A stretch of 64,000 nt of DNA from Nannocystineae bacterium (GCA_007133195.1 SLNH01000094.1:1-64000); one strand, 5' to 3'; positions 17,024 to 26,037 are shown, counted from the first letter of the stretch. Notes: generated from the sequence alone by a model not told the origin. Numbers and translations are program-made.

Positions 17024-19285
17024 TCACTCCTGCTCGCGGTGCTCGGCCCCCCACGCGAGGGCCACGCTCAAAAAGGCGGTTCGACCCGGCGCTGGCTCGA
17101 ACGGGTTATTGCCCGCCGGGTTGATGCGGACGTTGGCGGCGTGCGTGCGGCCGAGGACGTTTTGAACCGAGCCGGTCATTCGGCCCCGGAGGCCGCCGCT
17201 CTCCACCTCGCGGCTTAGCCGCAAACCGAAATCGACCGTGGCGCGTGAAAATTCGCTGTTTTCGTCATCGACGGGCACGCCCGCAGCGGCGCGGAGGTCG
17301 CCGCCCAGCGAGGTGCGACCGATTTGGTAGGCCAGCTCGAGGTAGCCGTGGGCGCTGGGGATACCGGGAATCGCGCGGCCCCGGTGCTGCTCTCCCTCGT
17401 CATCGACATAATCGCGGAAGCGAAACCGCCCCACCGTGGCCGAGGCCAGGCCAGCGAGGCCGGGCAGAAGTTCGGCCCTGGCGGACGCCTCGATTCCCAT
17501 ACGCCGGGTGTGGCCCGCATTTCGGTAAAAGTCGATGCCGTCGTCCTCGTAGGAGATGAGCTCGCCCCGCACGTCGGCGGCGAAGGCGGCCACGTCATAG
17601 CGCGCCCCGAGCCCAGCGAGCGCGCCCTTGGCGCCGATCTCGGCGGACACGGCGTCCTTTGCTCCGATGTCGGGATTGAAACCTCGGCCGTCGCCCTTGG
17701 GGTTTCGGAGCTCAACGAAGGTGGGGCTTTCGAACGCCGTGGCCACATTGGTGAACAGCGCGTGGCGCTCGGCGACATGAAAGCTCAAACCCGCGAGGGC
17801 GCTTGGCTCGAAAAATGACCGCGCGCCCGATTGATCGGCGTCCCCTTCGCCCAGCCTGTCGGTCACGGCGAGGCGGAGCCAGTCGATCCGGGCGCCCAAC
17901 GTGAGCCACAAAGAATCGCCGAGCGCGAGCTCGCCCTGGCCGTACAGGCCGGCGGCGCGCGCGTCCTCGAGCTGGTTTTGGCGCAGGGCGCCCCGCTCGC
18001 CAAAGTCGTTTTCGTAGCGCTGGCGGTCGTCGGACTGCCAGCCCGCGTCGATCCCGGCGGTGAGCCGGCCGCCGGTCCCCGCGAGCGTAAACGGGCGTTC
18101 GTGGCGCGCGCCGGCGCCGCCGAACATTCGGTCCATCTCGATCCATCCCGGGCCAGGCGGGGGCACCGGGATGCGCTGGGAAAAGTCCCGGCGCTGCAGA
18201 TAGGCCTTGGCGTGCCAAACCTCGCTCGGCGCCGGTTCGGCCCGCCACGACAGGGCGGCTTGCTGCTGAGCGACGTCATCGCCGGTGTCCATGGCCACGT
18301 TGAAGTCGTTCGCGCGTGCTGGGTCGTCTCGCATCTCCTGGCGCGTGAGGCCGCCGGGGTCGAGCGACTCGGGCGCGTCGAGCACGCGCGCCACGAGGGT
18401 GAGCTCTTGGTGCTCGCCGAGCGCGTGGTTGGCGGTGACACCCGCGCGCCTGCGCACGGCGGCGTCGTGATCGCGATGGCCGCCGAGCTCGACCACGGAC
18501 CCGTGAGCGGCCACGCGAGTATCGCCGGCGCGTCCCCCAGCGTGGACGCGCGGCATGAACTGGCCCCGGGTCCCGGCCAAAAGCGCGGCTTCACCCCGCG
18601 GCGCGTCGGGCGGCTGGAGCGTGGTGATGCGGACCACGCCGCCGGCGGCGTTGCCGTAAAGCGCCGAGGCGGGCCCGCGCACGACCTCCATGCGTTCGAA
18701 GAAGGCGGGGTCGTAGCCGTCTAGCTGGCTCTGTCCGTCGGGGGTCGTGGCCGGGATCCCGTCGACGAACACGGCGAGCCCCCGCACGCCGAATGGGGCG
18801 CGGGCCCCGAACCCGCGCAGGGACAGGCGCAGCCCCTGAGCGAAGTTGTGCGGATTTTGGGCCCACGCCCCGGGTACGCGGGCGAGCGCCTGGTTTAGCG
18901 CGGCAGACGGCATGTCTCGCGCGAAGTCCTCGCGCCCCACGACCGACACCGACGCGGGGATAGCCAAGAGCTCGGCCTCGGTGCGGGTGGCTTCGACCAC
19001 GACCGGTGACACGACCTGCTCTGCCCGATCGCCAGGCTGTGGGTCTCCCTCCGGCTGCGTGTCCGGTTCGGCCTCGGGGGCCGGTTCCGGGCCTGGTTCT
19101 GGCTCAGGGGCCGGTTCTGGTTCCGGTTCCGGTTCCGGTTCCGGTTCCGGGTCTGGGTCCGGTACGGGTTCCGGTTCCGGTACGGGCTCCGGTTCCTCGC
19201 CGCGCGCGTAGGCGGTCAGGCCAAGGACGCTCGCGAACATGATGGTTGCGGCGAAGGCAGCTCTCGCTCGCATGGCCCAGAGCAT
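17024..19285 (-). CDS. TonB-dependent outer-membrane receptor with Pro-Glu-rich N-terminal linker
   Basis: 753 residues. Signal peptide at about 1-29; residues 31-84 are a Pro-Glu repeat; PVVVEATR at about 94-101 resembles a TonB box; the plug follows ([71 protein letters not shown]) and then a 22-strand-type barrel with many aromatic turns ([38 protein letters not shown]). The terminal strand is [15 protein letters not shown]. Substrate unknown; the coupled sugar dehydrogenase suggests a carbohydrate or cofactor. An in-frame Met at residue 5 is another possible start; there is no good ribosome site for either. Confidence 0.92.
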   Translation of the reverse strand: MLWAMRARAAFAATIMFASVLGLTAYARGEEPEPVPEPEPVPDPDPEPEPEPEPEPEPAPEPEPGPEPAPEAEPDTQPEGDPQPGDRAEQVVSPVVVEATRTEAELLAIPASVSVVGREDFARDMPSAALNQALARVPGAWAQNPHNFAQGLRLSLRGFGARAPFGVRGLAVFVDGIPATTPDGQSQLDGYDPAFFERMEVVRGPASALYGNAAGGVVRITTLQPPDAPRGEAALLAGTRGQFMPRVHAGGRAGDTRVAAHGSVVELGGHRDHDAAVRRRAGVTANHALGEHQELTLVARVLDAPESLDPGGLTRQEMRDDPARANDFNVAMDTGDDVAQQQAALSWRAEPAPSEVWHAKAYLQRRDFSQRIPVPPPGPGWIEMDRMFGGAGARHERPFTLAGTGGRLTAGIDAGWQSDDRQRYENDFGERGALRQNQLEDARAAGLYGQGELALGDSLWLTLGARIDWLRLAVTDRLGEGDADQSGARSFFEPSALAGLSFHVAERHALFTNVATAFESPTFVELRNPKGDGRGFNPDIGAKDAVSAEIGAKGALAGLGARYDVAAFAADVRGELISYEDDGIDFYRNAGHTRRMGIEASARAELLPGLAGLASATVGRFRFRDYVDDEGEQHRGRAIPGIPSAHGYLELAYQIGRTSLGGDLRAAAGVPVDDENSEFSRATVDFGLRLSREVESGGLRGRMTGSVQNVLGRTHAANVRINPAGNNPFEPAPGRTAFLSVALAWGAEHREQE
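19034..19195 (-). repeat. in-frame Glu-Pro repeat tract (hexameric tandem) in the TonB-dependent receptor
   Basis: Residues 31-84 of the receptor are almost entirely EP/DP/AP dipeptides. The DNA is a degenerate tandem of the hexamer CGGTTC (plus strand). Such tracts form extended rods in TonB itself, and here could let the plug end reach across the periplasm. The repeat is prone to slippage. Confidence 0.85.
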
Positions 19286-19360
19286 ATATGAGGTGCGCCA
19301 GGTGTGGCGACGGGCGCGGACGGGTCGTGTGAGCGGCCCGCGATCGCGGAGGCGTTTGCG

Positions 19361-21136
19361 CTACTCGAGCGCTTCGGCCGGCCCAACGTCGGTGATGTCA
19401 CCGGCCATGGCCGCCTGCTGTACTCGAATCCACGCGTCGGAGCGGGCGGCGGTGGACACGCGTACGCCGTCTATCAGGCCGCCGAACCGGCGGTCGTTGT
19501 GGCGACGGCCGATGAAGAAATCTTCGTCCGCAGCCTGGCCTACCAGCGGCCCACCGGGGTCGATTGGAACGTCGTGCACGAGCTCTCCGTCGATGTAGGC
19601 CCGGAGGTTTTCGCCGTCGTAGCTGCACGCGAGGTAGAGGAAACCATCGCCTATGACCAATTGGGCCGCGTCGGGGATGGCGTCTTCGGGCTGATCGTTT
19701 CGAGTTGGCTCATCCGCGGCGGCCGGGTGCACTCGGCAGTTGATCACGCCGCCTCCGCGGCGGCCGATGCCTAGGTAGGCGCGCTCATCGCTGCCATCGG
19801 GGCCGGACAGGACGATCGCCCAATCGACCCCGTCTCCGTCGGAGCCGAGATCGCGCCAGTCGTCGTCGATGTCGACCACGGCTTCGAGGGTGAATGCGTC
19901 GTCGAAGTCGAGGCTTTCCGTGGGCGACGCCGCGAAGAAGGTCGGGGGCGGCTCGGCGCCGACGTCGACGCCATCGTGTCCGTCGGTCTCGAACGCCTCG
20001 CCGATGAACCCGGGGCCGAGGCGACCCGACCAATCCGCGAGCGGGCTCTCGGCGATGTTGTCGTGCTCGGTGCTGTCCGAAAGCAGGCCGGTGTCCTCGT
20101 CGAGCGCAGCGGCGTGCCACACGGCGCCGTACCCGGAGCTCCACACGCCGCCGGGATCTTGGCCATCGCCTACGTCGGGGTTGCCGTAGTAGAGCCAAAG
20201 CTCGTGTTCGTCGCCGCCGGGCGCGAGCTCCGGAATGCGGACCCACACGTAAGAGGTATCCTCTGCCGTCCACGTGTCGATTTCGTGATCCAGCGTGCCG
20301 GTAAGCGGGGGCTCGGCCAGCCGCACATCGGCGCCGTTTTCCGCGGCGGCCTCGTGATCGATGTCAGCGGAATCGAGCGGCAAGACGAGCGGCACGTCGA
20401 TGAGCGTCTCGTCGAGCTCGGAGGTGTCGATCGTGACGCGGTGCCGCACGCTGGATCCGTAAAGGACGCAGGGCAGGGGCTCCTCGTCGCAGTCTACGCT
20501 TTCGAGCTCTCGGCTCGCCGTCGCGCTGGCGCCAGCGTCGGTCGAGACCGTCACGGACACTTCGCCCAAAACGCCCGCCTCGGCCGGCGCGGTGATCGAC
20601 GCGGAGCTCGCGTCGCTCTCGATCGCCCAGTCCGAGGAGATGCTCCAGTCGTAGGATAGAGGCTCGGATCCTTCGTACTCCACCGCTACGGAGACATCTG
20701 CGCTCTGTTCGACCGGGATCTGTTCGGGTCCGGCGAGTAGCAGCTCGGTAATCGCGAGGTCCGTGTTTTGGGCGCTGAGCACGAGGGACATCGACGCGCG
20801 CTGCCCCTCGTCGAGTGTGACCGTGTCTTCGGTGGTGGCCTCGCCCAGCGTCGCCGTCACGGTGAGCGGCTCGAAGGCAGGGAGCTCCTCGAACGACACG
20901 ACACCGTCTGAGCCCGTTTCGGCTGTTTGCTCGCCGGCTGTCACCTCGACCCCGGAGGCGTCATCACGCCCCTCGACGGTGACCTCGACGTCCAAGCTCC
21001 CGAAGTACGCCGGCGCACTGCCTAGCGTTGCGCACGCGGACGCGACCACGAGCGTCCCCGCGAGCGCCACGGCGGCAAACGCGTCGTCCTTGGCCGGCAT
21101 TCGAGCCCCGAGGCGCTGACAAGTCGGAATCGCCAT
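19361..21136 (-). CDS. DUF2341 / LamG-type (concanavalin-A-like) lipoprotein
   Basis: 591-residue predicted lipoprotein with lipobox VVASAC. ATG 21136 used; a Met 12 codons in (21100) is an alternative. Residues about 45-190 contain two Ig-like beta-sandwich stretches. The DUF2341 core follows at about 220-320 (RHRVTIDTSELDETLIDVPLVL, YVWVRIPELAPGGDEHELWLYYGNP, GGVWSSGYGAVWHA). The C-terminal ~200 residues are a LamG-type fold with FTLEAVVDI, YIDGELVHD, FFIGRRHNDRRFGGLIDGVRV. Such surface proteins bind glycans or mediate adhesion, but function here is unproven. Located upstream of the TonB receptor on the same strand, 75 bp away, without a clear operon link. Confidence 0.8.
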   Translation of the reverse strand: MAIPTCQRLGARMPAKDDAFAAVALAGTLVVASACATLGSAPAYFGSLDVEVTVEGRDDASGVEVTAGEQTAETGSDGVVSFEELPAFEPLTVTATLGEATTEDTVTLDEGQRASMSLVLSAQNTDLAITELLLAGPEQIPVEQSADVSVAVEYEGSEPLSYDWSISSDWAIESDASSASITAPAEAGVLGEVSVTVSTDAGASATASRELESVDCDEEPLPCVLYGSSVRHRVTIDTSELDETLIDVPLVLPLDSADIDHEAAAENGADVRLAEPPLTGTLDHEIDTWTAEDTSYVWVRIPELAPGGDEHELWLYYGNPDVGDGQDPGGVWSSGYGAVWHAAALDEDTGLLSDSTEHDNIAESPLADWSGRLGPGFIGEAFETDGHDGVDVGAEPPPTFFAASPTESLDFDDAFTLEAVVDIDDDWRDLGSDGDGVDWAIVLSGPDGSDERAYLGIGRRGGGVINCRVHPAAADEPTRNDQPEDAIPDAAQLVIGDGFLYLACSYDGENLRAYIDGELVHDVPIDPGGPLVGQAADEDFFIGRRHNDRRFGGLIDGVRVSTAARSDAWIRVQQAAMAGDITDVGPAEALE

Positions 21137-21489
21137 GATGTGTGCGCAGAAGAGGTCGCTCTACGCGGGTGGAGGCACGCCTTCAGCCTCTACGGTAGTC
21201 ACGAGTGTAACGCCGGGTCAACCCTGAGTGGGGGACCTGCATCGCTCCAGTTCGGCGTCCCAGGTGTGCGAATTCATGTCTGTGCTTACAGCGTCGCACG
21301 TTCTGCGACATCCGCTCGATCGATCTGCAGCGCCTTATCTCCAAGTGCCCGCCCGCTGAGCGAGCGGGCGCTCCCCGCAGCGCCTGTCCAAGCGATCGGC
21401 CGCCGAGCGAGCGGGCGCGCTTCGGGCGAGCCAGATTTTCGACGCGCTCCACCTTTACGGGCGCGATCGGCACCGCCTATAGTAAAGCC
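21137..21489. other. divergent intergenic region with hairpin and direct repeats
   Basis: About 350 bp between the lipoprotein and channel genes. It contains an 8-bp perfect hairpin (CGCCCGCT / AGCGGGCG, 21350-21370, 5-nt loop) and two copies of GAGCGAGCGGGCGC (21358-21371 and 21405-21418). No gene is supported. Confidence 0.4.
21454..21483 (+). promoter_or_regulatory. candidate sigma-70-like promoter for the GluR0-type channel
   Basis: TTTACG (21454-21459), 18-bp spacer, TATAGT (21478-21483). The -10 matches the consensus at 5 of 6. A start 7 bp downstream falls exactly on the TTG start codon at 21490, which would give a leaderless mRNA. Confidence 0.4.
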
Positions 21490-22788
21490 TTGCGCTCATT
21501 TACCGAATTCGCCGATGCGTCGCGCAATCGCCGCGTTGGCCGCTTTGGGGTTAGGCGCGGCGCGCCGCGTTGGATTGGCGGGACAGTCCTCTCCGCCGCG
21601 CTTTTGCTTGCATACGCCGGGGATGTACTCGCCGAAGAGGCCGGCGGTGGGGCGGAAAGTGGCGAGGAGCTCGCAGGCGACGAGGTCGCCGGTGACGAGG
21701 TCGCCGGTGACGAGGTCGCCGGTGACGAGGTCGCCGGTGACGAGGTCGCCGGTGACGAGGAGAGCGCGACGGCGCGCGACGAAGCGCCGAGCGGTGAGCT
21801 CGTGGTGGGCGTGCGCTATGTCGATCCCTTCGTCATGGCGGCCGACGAGGGGAGGCACGGCATCGCGTATACGCTGTGGTCCTCGATAAGCGATCGGCTA
21901 GGGCTGGATTACCGCACGGAAGAGCGATCGCTCGAGGGCCTGTTCGAGGGGCTCGAGGATGGTTCACTGGACGTGGCGGTCGCCGCGCTCACGATCACCG
22001 CCGAGCGCGAGGAGCGGGTCGATTTTACGCACTCGTACTTTCTCGCCGGCACGGGTATCGCCGTCTCTCACGACGAGGTGAGCCCGCTCTTCTCGGTGAT
22101 CCGTTCGCTCGTGTCGGCGGACTTCTTGCTCGTCCTGCTCGCGCTCGCCGGGATCTTGTTCGTGACGGGCGCGCTCGCGTGGAGCTTCGAGCGTCGCAAA
22201 AACCCGGAGGAGTTCGAGCCCGACGCCAAGCGGGGGCTGTTTTCCGGGTTTTGGTGGTCGGCCGTGACGATGACGACCGTGGGCTACGGGGATAAGACGC
22301 CGCGATCGGCCGGCGGCAAGCTCCTCGCGCTCGTGTGGATGTTTTCGGGCATCATCGTGGTGTCGTTTTTCACCGCCTCGATCACCTCGTCGCTCACCGT
22401 GGGGCAGCTTAGCGGCGTGGTCGAGGGCCCCGCCGATCTTCCGCACGCGCGGGTCGGGGTCTTGGCCGGCTCGGCCACGGCTGGTGTCCTCGACGACCGA
22501 TTCATCAGTTACCGGAGCTACGAGTCGGTAGAGGACGGCCTCGAAGATGTGCAAGGTGGCGAGCTCGACGCGTTCGTTCACGACGCGCCCATCCTTCGCT
22601 ACCTCGCGCGCCAAGAGTTCGCCGGTCGCGTAAACGTGCTTCCGGAGACGTTTAATGACCAGCACTACGGGTTCGCGCTGCGCGCTGGGAGCCCGCTTCG
22701 CGAGGATCTGAACCCGGTGCTTCTCAGTGAGCTCGAATCCGAGCGCTGGAATCTGCTCCTCGAGCGCTACCTCGGGGTCGAGGAGTGA
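21490..22788 (+). CDS. GluR0-type ligand-gated potassium channel (periplasmic-binding domain interrupted by an ion-channel domain)
   Basis: 432 residues. Signal peptide/basic N-region to about residue 48; AGDEV tandem repeat linker at 62-95; first lobe of an SBP_bac_3 ligand-binding domain about 107-200 (ELVVGVRYVDPFVM, LDVAVAALTITAEREERVDFTHSYF); channel core 210-310 with M1 (FLLVLLALAGILFVTGALAW), pore loop and filter TVGYGD (268-273), and M2 (LLALVWMFSGIIVVSFFTASI); second lobe 311-430 (VGVLAGSATAGVL, FALRAGSPLREDLNPVL). This is the layout of cyanobacterial GluR0: an amino-acid-gated K+ channel in the inner membrane. TTG start; no ATG or GTG occurs in frame before the signal peptide. Overlaps the convergent glycosyltransferase by 22 bp. 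Confidence 0.88.
   Translation: MRSFTEFADASRNRRVGRFGVRRGAPRWIGGTVLSAALLLAYAGDVLAEEAGGGAESGEELAGDEVAGDEVAGDEVAGDEVAGDEVAGDEESATARDEAPSGELVVGVRYVDPFVMAADEGRHGIAYTLWSSISDRLGLDYRTEERSLEGLFEGLEDGSLDVAVAALTITAEREERVDFTHSYFLAGTGIAVSHDEVSPLFSVIRSLVSADFLLVLLALAGILFVTGALAWSFERRKNPEEFEPDAKRGLFSGFWWSAVTMTTVGYGDKTPRSAGGKLLALVWMFSGIIVVSFFTASITSSLTVGQLSGVVEGPADLPHARVGVLAGSATAGVLDDRFISYRSYESVEDGLEDVQGGELDAFVHDAPILRYLARQEFAGRVNVLPETFNDQHYGFALRAGSPLREDLNPVLLSELESERWNLLLERYLGVEE
21673..21774 (+). repeat. in-frame 15-bp tandem repeat (AGDEV) in the channel gene
   Basis: Unit GCCGGTGACGAGGTC encoding AGDEV; five identical copies after one variant (GCAGGCGACGAGGTC), plus a final copy ending GAGGAG. The near-identity of copies suggests recent slippage. 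It forms an acidic linker between the signal peptide and the ligand-binding lobe, so copy-number change would not break the frame. Confidence 0.9.
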
Positions 22789-23861
22789 TCCCGGCCGAGC
22801 TGCGGTGCTTTGCGCCTTGCGCCGCCGCGTCGCCATCTCGCGCGTAGCGTCTCGTCGATGACGCGGGCGGCCTCGCCGGCGCCGTCGGGGAACGCGCGCG
22901 GCGGGGCGCCGCCCGCCGGGATCTGGCCGAGGTGACAGGCGACCTTGGCGATCACCTCTCGCTTCGTTTTGGCCCGTTCGCCGTCGCGGAGGCGGCGCGT
23001 CTGCCGGTCATAGCGGCGCGGCCTTGCGAGCGCGACGAGGGGCGTGTCCGTCGCCCGCGCTTCGTAGACCGTGTTGTAGCCGCCGGCGCCCACCAGGACG
23101 TCGACGCCTGGCAGCGCCTCGAGAAGGGGCCAGTGGCCGGCATCCGCGCGCGCTCGGTCACCCTCCGGCGACGCCGTCCGGACGAGGGCGCGCGCGCCGA
23201 GCTCGGAAGTGAGCGAGGCGGCGACAGCGGCGCCCTCGGCGATCTCGGCGGGCCCGCCGCACCCGACGACCGCGACGAGCGGCGAATCGGAATCCGGGGC
23301 CCCGAGGACGCGCCGCGCCGCGCCCGTGGCGAGGAGCTCATCGGCCCGCCGCACGAGCCAAGGAGCGGTATGCACGGCCGCGGCCGGCGCGGGCGGCGCC
23401 ACCGGCCCCGCCTCCCCGGGGAAAAACACGACATCGAACTCGCCCGCGAGCGAGGCCAGATCGGCGGCCTTTGCGTAGCGTGGATCGATGTCGCGCTGGG
23501 TCCAAAACTTCGCGGCGCCGAGCGCAGGGAGGAGGTCGGCGAGCTCGCCGGCGAGTCCCCGCGGAAACGTGTCGACCACGAGTGCGTCGTAATCCGTCTC
23601 GGTGACGATCCGCCGGATTTTCGGTACGACGCGCGCCGGATCGCGATCGGGTGGCAGCCGGGTGACAGCCCCCGCGCGGCCGAGCTCCGGCTCGATGGGG
23701 AGGAACGAGGCGAAGGGACTGTTCGTGAGCAGGTGAACGGCGTGGCCGAGCCGCGCAGCGGCGCGCCCCAGCGCGGTCGCGCGCTGGAGATGGCCGAGAC
23801 CGCCGCCTAGCGCGTAGAGGAGGAGGCGAGGCGCCGGGTCGTCGATGATCGCCTCGGCCAT
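22767..23861 (-). CDS. glycosyltransferase, MurG-like / GT28-type GT-B fold
   Basis: 364 residues, GT-B fold: LLLYALGGGLGHLQRATALG at the N-terminus (GHLQR motif of the MurG/MJ1255-like group), DALVVDTFPRGLAGEL mid-domain, and LLEALPGVDVLVGAGGYNTVYEARATDTPLVALARP (the sugar-nucleotide pocket, Gly-Gly-Tyr-Asn). Cytosolic or peripheral membrane; acceptor unknown. The start is not fixed by a ribosome site. Lies 38 bp after the Cys-rich protein and is last in a four-gene minus-strand unit. Its 3' end overlaps the convergent channel gene by 22 bp. Confidence 0.8.
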   Translation of the reverse strand: MAEAIIDDPAPRLLLYALGGGLGHLQRATALGRAAARLGHAVHLLTNSPFASFLPIEPELGRAGAVTRLPPDRDPARVVPKIRRIVTETDYDALVVDTFPRGLAGELADLLPALGAAKFWTQRDIDPRYAKAADLASLAGEFDVVFFPGEAGPVAPPAPAAAVHTAPWLVRRADELLATGAARRVLGAPDSDSPLVAVVGCGGPAEIAEGAAVAASLTSELGARALVRTASPEGDRARADAGHWPLLEALPGVDVLVGAGGYNTVYEARATDTPLVALARPRRYDRQTRRLRDGERAKTKREVIAKVACHLGQIPAGGAPPRAFPDGAGEAARVIDETLRARWRRGGARRKAPQLGRDHSSTPR

Positions 23862-23899
23862 CGACTGGTTCGGCTCGCGAGCATGCTCTTCGCGCGCGC

Positions 23900-24274
23900 T
23901 CAGCTCGCACCCATATCGCGCTCCCAGCTCGCGTCGTCGGCGTTCCTGAGGCTCTCGGCGTCAGCTTCTGTAAAGTCCTCGCGGCGGTGCGCTGCCGCGT
24001 AAAAGCCAGCGCCCCACGCCCCCGCGCGATAGCGGCCGTAGCCCCGGTAGCGGGTCATGCCGTAGAAGTAGGGATCGTCGTCGTAGATCGTGGTGTGCCC
24101 GGCGGCCCGCGCTTGCCGAACCGATCCGCGCATGCACTTGGTGCACGCCGCGGTACCGACCTCCGAGTGCGCGTGCAAGTGGCAGACCGCCTTCTCACAG
24201 TATTGGCACTGTAGGGTCGCGTTTTCTTCGCAACTGTGGTCGAAGAGAAAGCCCGATTTTTCAAGGCACTGCAC
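23900..24274 (-). CDS. small Cys/His-rich protein with B-box-like zinc-binding pattern
   Basis: 124 residues. Residues 12-50 hold the pattern H-x-C-x7-C-x2-C-x4-C-x2-H-x-H-x7-C-x2-C (HSCEENATLQC, QYCEKAVCHLHAH, CTKC), which fits two zinc sites and resembles a B-box or treble-clef module. Residues 60-124 are Tyr/Arg/Gly-rich (YFYGMTRYRGYGRYRAGAWGAGFY) then acidic. No catalytic motif. GTG start at 24274 lies one base after the TAG of the upstream lipoprotein gene, so the two are coupled. B-box-type modules are usually protein-interaction domains; in bacteria this is uncommon. Function not known. Confidence 0.65.
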   Translation of the reverse strand: MQCLEKSGFLFDHSCEENATLQCQYCEKAVCHLHAHSEVGTAACTKCMRGSVRQARAAGHTTIYDDDPYFYGMTRYRGYGRYRAGAWGAGFYAAAHRREDFTEADAESLRNADDASWERDMGAS

Positions 24275-24275
24275 G

Positions 24276-25094
24276 CTAGTCTTCCTCTTCCTCTTCCTCT
24301 TCGTCGGCCTCTTGCTCCTCTCGCAGAGCGCGGCGCTCGAGCTCGGTGAACAAGAACAGGGCGAGGCGCTGGTCGAGGGACAGCTCGTCGAAGCCTAGCG
24401 AGCCGAAGGCGAGCGGGTCTACAGCGTCTTCGGTCGCATAAAGAGCTTCGCCGTCTTCGTCGTAAAGCGTGGTCTCTCCGCCTTCCTCCTCGACGCGGAA
24501 GCGCACGAACCCATGGGCGGTCTCCGCGGTCCAGCCGTCGTCGTCACGAGCGAACACCGCGAGGCGATCGCCGGCGGCGTTTCGGAACTGGAAGTCGTCG
24601 GTGTCGCGCGGCCGGATGTCGAACTCGCGGTCTTCACTTGGGTCGTCGCGGATCTGGACCTGTTCGCGCTGCCGGCGCACGGCGGCGGTAAACGCCTCGT
24701 CGCGCTCGGCCTCGATGGCGCCAGCGCTCGTGCGGGCGAACTCGGCCATTTGATCGCCGTCACCGTCCTGAAGCTGCATGCGGCCGCCATCTGGCTCGAG
24801 GACGAGCGTCTCGTCCTCTTGGAGATCGTCGATCTCGAACCGCTCGGGCGGCCACGCCTCGGCGCTCGGCGGCTGCGTGGGAATCACCCCCTCGGGGATA
24901 TCCCCGGGAGAGCTGGGCTCGCTCTGATCTCCCTCATCGGCCGCTTCGTCCCCGTCGTCGTCCGAGGAGCAGCCGAGCGCGGAGATGACGCCACAGGCTG
25001 CGACGACACCGAGGATGCGCAGCGCTGCCCCGGCGCCGTCCCGCCCGAAGGAGAGCGAGCGCTTCGTGGTTTCGTGGGTCATTTTGCCTCGCAT
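24276..25094 (-). CDS. hypothetical lipoprotein with acidic C-terminus
   Basis: 272 residues. Signal peptide with lipobox ALGC around residue 42 (Met at residue 5 is an alternative start). Then an acidic Asp/Glu/Ser-rich linker, and about residues 80-230 with repeated strand-turn elements of similar shape (LVLEPDGGRMQLQDGDGDQMAEFAR, FQFRNAAGDRLAVFARDDDGW, VRFRVEEEGGETTLYDEDGEALYA), suggesting a beta-sheet repeat. The last 12 residues are nearly all Glu/Asp. No family recognised. Stands between the two-TM protein (9 bp gap) and the Cys-rich protein (coupled). Confidence 0.65.
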   Translation of the reverse strand: MRGKMTHETTKRSLSFGRDGAGAALRILGVVAACGVISALGCSSDDDGDEAADEGDQSEPSSPGDIPEGVIPTQPPSAEAWPPERFEIDDLQEDETLVLEPDGGRMQLQDGDGDQMAEFARTSAGAIEAERDEAFTAAVRRQREQVQIRDDPSEDREFDIRPRDTDDFQFRNAAGDRLAVFARDDDGWTAETAHGFVRFRVEEEGGETTLYDEDGEALYATEDAVDPLAFGSLGFDELSLDQRLALFLFTELERRALREEQEADEEEEEEED

Positions 25095-25103
25095 GAGCTC
25101 GGG

Positions 25104-26015
25104 CTACGCGACCTTCTTGGTGACCTCGCGCGACAGGTTGAGGACGTGGTAGAGGCTCAAAAACATCATGGCCACGAGGTCGGTCCCCGAGGGCTGCTCG
25201 TCGGGCTCGCCAGGGGCTGGCGCCTTCCAGTCGGCCCGCGCAACCGCTTTGAGCGAGGCCTGGCCCTGTGCCACGGTAATCTCTTTTGGCTCAGCGAACC
25301 TCGGGAGCTTGACCGCGCCGGCAGCGCTTGGCCCGATCTGGTCGAGGAATTGATAGGCCTCGGGCTTGGGCTTGAGCCGAAGGGCGGCGAGGTGCGACGA
25401 CTTCGACTTCGTCTTGCTCTTGCGTTTGCCGCTGGCCGAGCGCTTGACCCGGTGGCGCGCCTGGTGCTTCTCGGTGAGGCCAAAGTTGAAGCTCGTCTTA
25501 TCGGCGAAGCGGCCGCTCAGCTCGAGCCAGGGATCTTCGTAGTACTTGGCGTCCCAGTGCCCCGCCTGGCCTTTGCCGGTAAACACCTCGGAGCGAGCGG
25601 GCGAGCGGACGTCCATCTTCACATCGATGGGCACGCCCTTGCCGATATCGCGCTCCAGCAGGCGAAGGACGCGATCGACGAGGTGGGCGCGCTTGGGAAC
25701 CGGCGTCTTGCCCTTTTTCAGAGATCGCCAGACCACGGCAACGATGAGGAGCACGACCGATGCGACGATGGCGATGCCGGATGCTCGGAACACGGTGTCC
25801 GAGCGCGTCTCCGCGCCGACGACGAGGCCGACGAAGCCGCCGAGAATCCCCATGATCGACAGCGCGATCACGAGACCGGAGAGAAAGCCGCTTTTGGCCT
25901 GCTTCGCCACGAGCCCGTGGATCGCGGCGAGGTCCTCGAGAATGGTCTCTACCGGGGCCGACCGCGTGTAAACGAGATTCCGCTTGAACGCGCCTGCATC
26001 GAACCCCATCGACAT
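25104..26015 (-). CDS. hypothetical two-TM inner-membrane protein with basic cytosolic domain
   Basis: 303 residues. Residues 43-68 and 78-96 are hydrophobic (SGLVIALSIMGILGGFVGLVVG and ASGIAIVASVVLLIVAVVW). The remainder is soluble and basic; residues about 185-215 are Lys/Arg/Ser-rich (KRSASGKRKSKTKSK). No catalytic motif recognised. It is the first gene of a four-gene minus-strand unit (two-TM protein, lipoprotein, Cys-rich protein, glycosyltransferase) with short spacings, so it probably acts with them at the envelope. It is divergent from the GT4 gene at 26070, with an inverted repeat in the gap. Confidence 0.65.
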   Translation of the reverse strand: MSMGFDAGAFKRNLVYTRSAPVETILEDLAAIHGLVAKQAKSGFLSGLVIALSIMGILGGFVGLVVGAETRSDTVFRASGIAIVASVVLLIVAVVWRSLKKGKTPVPKRAHLVDRVLRLLERDIGKGVPIDVKMDVRSPARSEVFTGKGQAGHWDAKYYEDPWLELSGRFADKTSFNFGLTEKHQARHRVKRSASGKRKSKTKSKSSHLAALRLKPKPEAYQFLDQIGPSAAGAVKLPRFAEPKEITVAQGQASLKAVARADWKAPAPGEPDEQPSGTDLVAMMFLSLYHVLNLSREVTKKVA

Positions 26016-26037
26016 TTACTTTAGTCGCGCCTGTCGC

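Noticed and set aside
15269-17218. 649-codon plus-strand frame across the esterase and sugar dehydrogenase genes
   Set aside because: Runs antisense to a recognisable dehydrogenase and through an intergenic gap; no family pattern.
19034-19195. Simple-sequence repeat read as a non-coding microsatellite
   Set aside because: It is in frame in the receptor and encodes a Pro-Glu tract, so it is a coding repeat.
21673-21774. CRISPR-like array in the GluR0 gene
   Set aside because: It is a 15-bp coding tandem repeat without spacers, in frame with the protein.
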